From Prosopocoilus inquinatus (taxonomy: Eukaryota; Arthropoda; Insecta; Coleoptera; Lucanidae): 64,000 bases of DNA. Position 1 is the first letter of the stretch, and each line of letters opens with the position of its first letter. Positions 57,304 through 64,000 of the stretch are shown in pieces. The notes below the pieces were generated by a model. That model saw nothing but the letters and a program-made list of their open reading frames with translations. It was not told the origin of the DNA and ran no database searches. Made by a program: the position numbers and the translations under genes. The stretch spans positions 56,902,101 to 56,966,100 of the forward strand of contig CM069872.1 of NCBI GenBank assembly GCA_036172665.1, written 5' to 3'.

Positions 57304-57739
57304 GTAAGTTTTCTTTTTTTTTTTTTCTACTCTTGGCTAATATATTTCTTTCACTTATTCACTACTATTGTGCATGTTGTTTGGCGCATAAAAAAAAAAA
57401 CTACACTGTGTTTCTTTTTTTTTTTTCATATGCTTAATGATTATTTACGAGCTGAACGGAACATTAAGCGCGCGAACTTTGGCAAAGTTCTGGCCCCCGA
57501 AAGAAAGTCGCATTTCTTTGTGTTTGCGTTTTGGTCTTTAGCCCGTGTCCGCGCGCCCTCTGATTTACGACCCATAAAATTTCTTTGACAAAAAAGGGCG
57601 AACGCTCCACTACCCCACGAGATTCTCTCTCGCTTCGGAAGTTACGGGGGTTTCATTTGTTTTCTGGCAGAAAAGAGCTATGTCGTCGTTACACCACAAA
57701 TTAGTGGCGAAAGCACAGCCCGCAGTGGCTGCGACCGAC

Positions 57740-60700
57740 TTATCGGACGTTTGTCAAATCGTTCATCTTTTGTTTTTATTCTTTTGACATATCCATTGTG
57801 TAATTTCGATTTGCGATTGTTTGACAGGACGTTTGTTATAATCGTTCATATTTTCTTTCTCATTCTGTTTAACATATCAATTGTTTCAATTCGATTTGCG
57901 ATTGTCTGACAGGACGTTTGTTATAATCGTCCATCTCTTGTTTCTAATTCTGTTTAACACATCCATTGTTTCATTTCGATTTGCGATTGTTTGACAGGAC
58001 GCCGGACATTTGTTACAATCGTTCACCTTTTGTTTCTAACTATGTTTAACATAACCGTTGTTTCATTTCGATTTGCGATTATATTTGACTAGATTTTTGT
58101 TATAATCGTTCAACTTTTGTTTCTAATTGTGTTTGTTGTTTCTATTCGATTTACGATTACTTGCGCGGATCTTTGTTACAATCGTTCACCTTTTGTTTTT
58201 TGATTCTGTTTAACATAACCGATGTTTCATTTCGATTTGCGAGCCTGTTTGACAGGACGTTTGTTTTAATCGTTCGTCTTTTGTTCCTAATTCTGTTTGT
58301 TGTCTCTATCCGATTTGCGATCATTTGAGCGGGATTTGCGATTCCATTTGACTAGATTTCTGTTATAATCGTTCCTCTTTTGTTTCTGATTCTGTTTAAT
58401 ATACCCGTTGTTTCATTTCGATTGCGATTTGCGATTTTATTTGACAGGACCTTCGTTTTAATCGTTCGTCTTTTGTTTCTGATTCTGTTCATTCATTTCG
58501 ATTTGCGATTACTTGCATTTGCAGCGTCGTCTTCTTCATTTGATTTGATTTAACAAAAAAAAAAGCGCCGATCGTCTTCTGTTTTTTACTCCGTTTGAAA
58601 ATTGCGTCGCTCCGTTTCGCGACGCGTCGCGTCGTCCTTTTTTTTGTAATCGAATTTAATTCAAGAAACACGATCGCTTTTTGTTTCTCTTATACTTTCT
58701 TAAATTCGGCACTTGCTTCAGCTGCGATCGTTTAATTCTACTGAAACTGAAAAAAATGATAGCTTTTTGTTTTTTTTTTTTTAATTTTGTTTGAATTTTT
58801 TTGTTATTTCTTCTTCTTCATGTCTGAAGTTTCCACATCTTCTTCGTCTTTGCCTTTGCGATCGTCTTTTGTTTCTTACTTTCGAAGTTTTTGTTTTCTT
58901 CGTTTCGCGTCACGTCGCCTTTTATCAATTTTTTATAATTTTCAAAAAACGATCGCCTTTTGTTTCTTCTATTTTTTTCTGAAATTCCGCACTTCTTCGT
59001 TTCGTTGCGATTGCGATTGTTTAATTCGAAAATCAATAGCTCTTTTTTTATTTTGTTTGAAATTTTTGTTTTTTTTTCTTCCTCTTTTTCTTCTTGATGT
59101 CGTCTTTCGTTTGGTTTAATTAATAATAAATAAAATAACCGATCGCCTTTTGTTTCCCACTTTCTCTGCTTGTATTTTCCGCATCTTCGCCTTCGCCTTC
59201 GCGATATTGCCTTCGGTCGTCTTTTGTTTCTCATTTTCGAAATTTTTGTCTTTTTGTTTCGCGTCGCGTCACCTTTTATCAAATTTAATAATTCAAAAGA
59301 CGATCGCCTTTTGTTTCTTGTATTTTCTAGAAATTCCGCGCTTTTCTTCTTCCGTTTCGTTGCGATTGTTTAACGTTCCAAAAATCGATAGCTCTTTTGT
59401 TTTTTTAATTTTGTTTGAAATTTCCAGTTTTTTTCCTTCTCCTTCATCTTCGCGTTGTCTTTCGTTCAGTTTAATTCAAAACCCGATCGCCTTTTGTCTT
59501 TCGCTTTCTCTGTTTGATGTTGCCAAATTTTCGCGTTTACCTTTGCGATATTGTTGTCGATCGCCTTTTGTATCTAATTTTTGAAATTTTTGTCTTTTCG
59601 TTTCGCGTCGCGTCACCTTTTATCAAATTTAATAATTCAAGAAACGGTCGCCTTTTGTTTCTTGTACGTTTCCAAATTTTCGTGTTTACCTTTGCGATAT
59701 TGTTTTCGATCGCCTTTTGTATCTAATTTTTGAAATTTTTGTCTTTTCGTTTCGCGTCGCGTCACCTTTTATCAAATTTAATAATTCAAGAAACGGTCGC
59801 CTTTTGTTTCTTGTACGTTTACAAATTTTCGTGTTTGCCTTTGCGATATTGTTTTCGATCGCCTTTTGTATCTAATTTTTGAAATTTTTGTCTTTTCGTT
59901 TCGCGTCGCGTCACCTTTTATCAAACTTAATTATTCAAGAAACGGTCGCCTTTTGTTTCTTGTACGTTTCCAAATTTTCGTGTTTGCCTTTGCGATATTG
60001 TTTTCGATCGCCTTTTGTTTCTAATTTTTGAAATTTTTGTCTTTTCGTTTCGCGTCGCGTCACCTTTTATCAAATTTAATAATTCAAGAAACGGTCGCCT
60101 TTTGTTTCTTGTACGTTTCCAAATTTTCGTGTTTGCCTTTGCGATATTGTTTTCGATCGTCTTTTGTTTCTTACACTTGCACAATTTTTGTTTTTACGTT
60201 TCGTGACGTCGCGTCGCGTCGCCTTTCATCAAATTTAATTGAACTTAATAATTCGAGAAACGATCGCCTTTTGTTATTAATTAATTTGTTTCATTTATTA
60301 TTTTTTAATTCAAAAATCAATAACGTTTTCGTTTTTTATTTTATTTTGTTTGAAGGTTTTGTTTCTTCTTCTTCTTCTTGATTTTGCCTTTTGTTTAATT
60401 TAAGCTCTCTTTTTTTATTTTATTTGAAACTTCTGTTTTGTTTCAACTTGCTCTGTTTGAAACTTTCACGCCTTCATCATCCGATGTTGTCTTCTGCCAA
60501 AATCGATTTCCTTTTGTTTCTAAATTATAAAATTTTTGTTTGGTGCGATCGTTTGCCGCCGTATACCGTCGAGTTTAATTAAAAAACAAAAAAAATCGAT
60601 CGTCTTTTGTTTCGCTTCCCGTTAGAAATTAAACGAGTCAAATTTTTCTTTTGAAAATCGATCTTCTCTTGTTTTTTTGGCTGGTTTGAAGAAGGAATCT

Positions 60701-61100
60701 GTATTGCCGCGATTTCATTTGAGTTCGTCGTCTCACGGTAATTAAAATTTCTTTAAGAAAATCGATCGTTTTTTGTTCCGTATTCTGTTTCTGATTTCTG
60801 TGCGGTTATTTGACGCGTCGCGTCGGCGTCGTCTCCGTCAAATTTTATTCAAAAATCATCGTACGTCTTTTGTTTCTTATTTTTTAAATTATCAATTCTT
60901 CGTTTCACGTCGCTTTTCATCGAGGTTAATAATTCTCAAATCGATCGTCTTTTGTTTCTCATTCTGTTTGAAATGCTTAGTCTGCGTCAAATTCAAAAAA
61001 TCGTACGTCTTTTCTTTCTTATTTTTATGAAACTTTTATTTCTTCGTTGCGTGTGATTGTTTCACGTCGTCTCCCGTCGAGCCTTAAGCTTCGAAAATCG
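57740..61100. repeat. T-rich repeat arrays including a 149-bp array
   Basis: 57.74-58.5 kb has units of about 83-110 bp with GACAGGACGTTTGTTATAA. 59540-60200 is a tandem array with a constant 149-bp period (TTTGCGATATTG near 59542, 59691, 59840, 59989, 60138). CGATCGTCTTTTGTTTC recurs throughout. Phe-rich ORFs are artefacts. Confidence 0.85.
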
Positions 61101-61550
61101 ATCGTCTTTTGCTTCTGATCCTGTTCATCGTAATTTGGTTTTTTTCGTTCCGTGCGATTGTTTTGTTATTCGACTTGTGGCGCCCTCTTTTGGAAGGCGG
61201 CGAAAACGAAGTTTGACATTGAATTTTCCTATTCGCATTTTTTTCGTTCATTCGTTTTTAAGGCTTTCGTTTTTATTCAAAAAAAAAAGGCTCAACGTAA
61301 AACCTCAACCTTGTAAGAAAGTTTCAGTGTTTTGTTTTTTCTCGCAATATACACACTTTGAATTTGAAACGTCCTAATGTCACTTGTCAGTAACGACAGC
61401 TGTCGGTGATGATAAGTCGTCAACAACCGGAAATTACTAATTCTATTAATAAACGTACGGACTTTGAAAATTTAAATGACATATTTTGTAGTTTTCTGGA
61501 CTCTTTAAACAAGATATAGATCTGTCAATTAATTATTTAATTATATATAT

Positions 61551-61591
<41 letters not shown>

Positions 61592-63040
61592 GCTTTAATT
61601 AGTTCTAGTTACTTTTATTCCGAACAACTCGTAGTTTAGTTTAAAAATCATGTTACCTTTTCGTTTCTCTTGACGACTTGTTTCTCTTGACAACTTGTTT
61701 ATTTACTTTTTTTTTCACTCCTGACGAAGCTATAAATCTATAGCGAAACGTTGAGTGTGTTTCCCTTCATTTTTCTGTCCGGTTTGAGATTAAAAAAACC
61801 TTCTACTTACTATTTTCATCGGACAAGAACAAACTTCAATTATGGAAATTACTTCGTTTAGAAATAAAATCCGGGATTGCCAACTCAAAAATTCATTCTC
61901 GATGACTTTGTATTTAATAATAATAATAATACGCCTTTATTTTAGTTGGCGGGATTCAGCTCTGCCGTCCAAAAAAAAAAAAAAGAAAGGAAAATAGTAA
62001 TCAAATTTAAAACTACGAATATGATTATTAAAAAAAAATAACATAGGTTTCTTTAATGTAGTCTTCGCGGCATACTCAAAAACAAACACACACGTTCTTG
62101 TTTACACAAATAAAAACGTTCGAGGTTCGCACATGGCCCCCGTGAAGTTGCTTTGCAGATGTCGTCCGAAATGTTTTAAGCGAATGCAAACAGACCCATA
62201 AATTATGAAAGCGAGAAATTGCGGCGGCTTTTTTTTTTCTGACGTCCTCCTCTCACCATCACGCACTTGACGCGTGAGACAAACCCCGATCATGTGCGCG
62301 CGCGCGCATGCAATTTTTTTTAATCACCCGGTATCCGGTATCTGTCCCATTAACCACTATCCTAAGTGTACTTACTTATACGTGCATAAATAATCTACCA
62401 ACGGCTTATCAGACGTCAGAGTGAATGTAATTTTCAATTAAGCCATTAAATAACGCGACCTCATTATTATTATCATCATCATCATTATCATCGTCATCAT
62501 TATTCTATGAACCCGCCGGATTTTGCGTCTGTGTACATACAAAACACAAACGCATTTGATGTTTGTGTTTACTGGCGTGGTATGAAGAGATAATCAGGTG
62601 ATGTTGGATTTGAAGTGCCCCGCAAAGTGGCCTGAACTACCCTAAGTAAACAGCGCGCTCAAAAAAAAAATAAAAATAAATTAGAAGGGACGGTTAAATA
62701 CGGGCTGATCCAAAAATCGTATGCTGTTCTGATAGGAGTAATATAATTGTGGCGGGAGTGTTTTTTTTTTTTTGTTAATTTGGGGGATGTTTTGTAACCG
62801 AAACCGAAAATCGATCGGCGGAAAACCAGCGTCGTCGTCGTCGTCCTTCCTTCCCCCCCCAAAAACCGCCCGTAAATTATCGCCGGGGCTTCCGGTTTCG
62901 GAAACTCGGAATTAAATTCGAATTGGCGGTATTAATTAATGCGACCAGCTCAAGACGTGGTGGCGCTCCGAAAAGAAATTTATTGCAGGTTGTGCTCGAT
63001 GTAATTCTCCTCATTATCCTAGGTGGTGTGGTTTACTTGC
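61101..63040. other. AT-rich region, no gene seen
   Basis: It contains a poly-A run at 61556-61588 just upstream of the hammerhead-like motif, a short (GC)n run near 62295 and an ATT/ATC microsatellite near 62463-62505. I see no coding sequence. Confidence 0.6.
61716..61757 (+). ncRNA. Hammerhead-ribozyme-like motif
   Basis: Stem I CACTC (61716-61720) pairs with GAGTG (61753-61757). The core CTGACGA is at 61721-61727. Stem II GCTATA/TATAGC with loop AATC follows, then GAAA and the palindrome ACGT, with GTT before the stem I 3' strand. This fits the minimal type-I hammerhead with a very short stem III known from Penelope-like retroelements. One extra A lies between the core and stem II, so activity is uncertain. 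Confidence 0.45.
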
Positions 63041-64000
63041 TTAGACAGTGTTGCCAAGTTAGGGAATTTTCCTACTAAATAATTTAGGGGTAAGGTCTTT
63101 TAGTGCGAACAATTTTTATGGCCAGTTGCACCAAACGCTTAAGAGGTCAGCTTAACTTTAAGCACCGCTTAGAATGTGATTTACAGATTGTTGTGTAACC
63201 TCAAATGCCACATTATAAGCAATACTTAAATTTAAGTTCGACTTAAGTGTTTGGTGCCGCTGGCCATTAGAGTTATTCAAGTACTTATTTTTTTCTCGCA
63301 GTTTCGGAAAGTTAGGAAATTTTCTTCCTAACTTCTAGGGGTGAGGTCCTTTAGGACGACCAATTCTTAGGGTTATTTACTTATTTTTTTCTCGTATTAG
63401 GGAAATTAGGGAATGTTCATTTAAAACTTGAGGATAAAGTCGACCAATTTTTAGAGATAGTTACTTATTTTTTCTCGCGTTAGGGATGTTAGGGAATTTT
63501 CCTCCTAAATTTAGGAGTAAAGTCCTTTAGGACGACCAATTTTTAGAGTATTTTTACTTATTTTTTCTCGCGTTAGGGATGTTAGGGAATTTTCCTCCTA
63601 AATTTAGGAGTAAAGTCCTTTAGGACGACCAATTTTTAGAGTATTTTTACTTATTTTTTCTCGCGTTAGGGATGTTAGGGAATTTTCCTCCTAAATTTAG
63701 GAGTAAAGTCCTTTAGGACGACCAATTTTTAGAGTATTTTTACTTATTTTTTCTCGCGTTAGGGATGTTAGGGAATTTTCCTCTTAAATTTAGGAGTAAA
63801 GTCCTTTAGGACGACCAATTTTTAGAGTATTTTTACTTATTTTTTCTCGCGTTAGGGATGTTAGGGAATTTTCCTCCTAAATTTAGGAGTAAAGTCCTTT
63901 AGGACGACCAATTTTTAGAGTATTTTTACTTATTTTTTCTCGCGTTAGGGATGTTAGGGAATTTTCCTCCTAAATTTAGGAGTAAAGTCCTTTAGGACGA
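63041..64000. repeat. 93-bp satellite at window end
   Basis: From about 63480 the unit with TAGGGATGTTAGGGAATTTT recurs every 93 bp (63481, 63574, 63667, 63760, 63853, 63946) almost without change, continuing past the window. 63041-63480 holds diverged relatives. Confidence 0.93.

Noticed and set aside
57151..57588. 145-codon ORF on the + strand
   Set aside because: It mixes a GC-rich segment with T-runs and later low-complexity sequence; kept only as a possible first exon up to 57303.

Overview
This window is eukaryotic and almost certainly from an insect, most likely a beetle, though the order is only inferred. Genes are split by GT-AG introns. Exons are GC-richer than the AT-rich introns. 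Much of the non-coding DNA is tandem satellite, minisatellite and dispersed AT-rich repeat. No bacterial-type operon, CRISPR array, tRNA or rRNA was seen. Exon boundaries were placed by reading splice sites and checking that the summed exon lengths keep one open frame; all five gene models close in frame.

Layout: (1) 951-18667, + strand: a kainate-type ionotropic glutamate receptor missing only its first (signal-peptide) exon, with two tandem homologous 138-nt pore exons (13416-13553 and 13600-13737) that look mutually exclusive. (2) 18668-22843: repeat-rich spacer. (3) 22844-35576, + strand: a second, complete kainate-type receptor of 862 residues; its two large introns hold satellites, one of which has incorporated pieces of the gene's own exon 4. 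(4) 36251-42598, - strand: a takeout/JHBP-family gene of 255 codons with a single in-frame TAG at codon 119 and otherwise intact exons; a 5.2-kb intron is filled with a ~194-bp satellite. (5) 42.6-48.3 kb: ~190-bp tandem array, T-rich DNA and one pre-miRNA-like hairpin. (6) 48359-50195, - strand: Cdk8, 454 residues. (7) 51889-53914, - strand: Rassf, 554 residues, LIM + RA + SARAH, with an unexplained + strand pair of exon-like segments between it and Cdk8. (8) 54-64 kb: no recognisable gene; T-rich repeat arrays, a hammerhead-ribozyme-like motif at 61716-61757 and a near-perfect 93-bp array running off the window end.

Functionally, the two receptors are tandem paralogues predicted to form glutamate-gated cation channels at the plasma membrane. 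Cdk8 is the kinase of the Mediator CDK module. Rassf is a scaffold of the Hippo/Ras pathway. The takeout-like gene would encode a secreted carrier of hydrophobic ligands if it is functional. Apart from the two paralogous receptors, the neighbours have no evident joint pathway.
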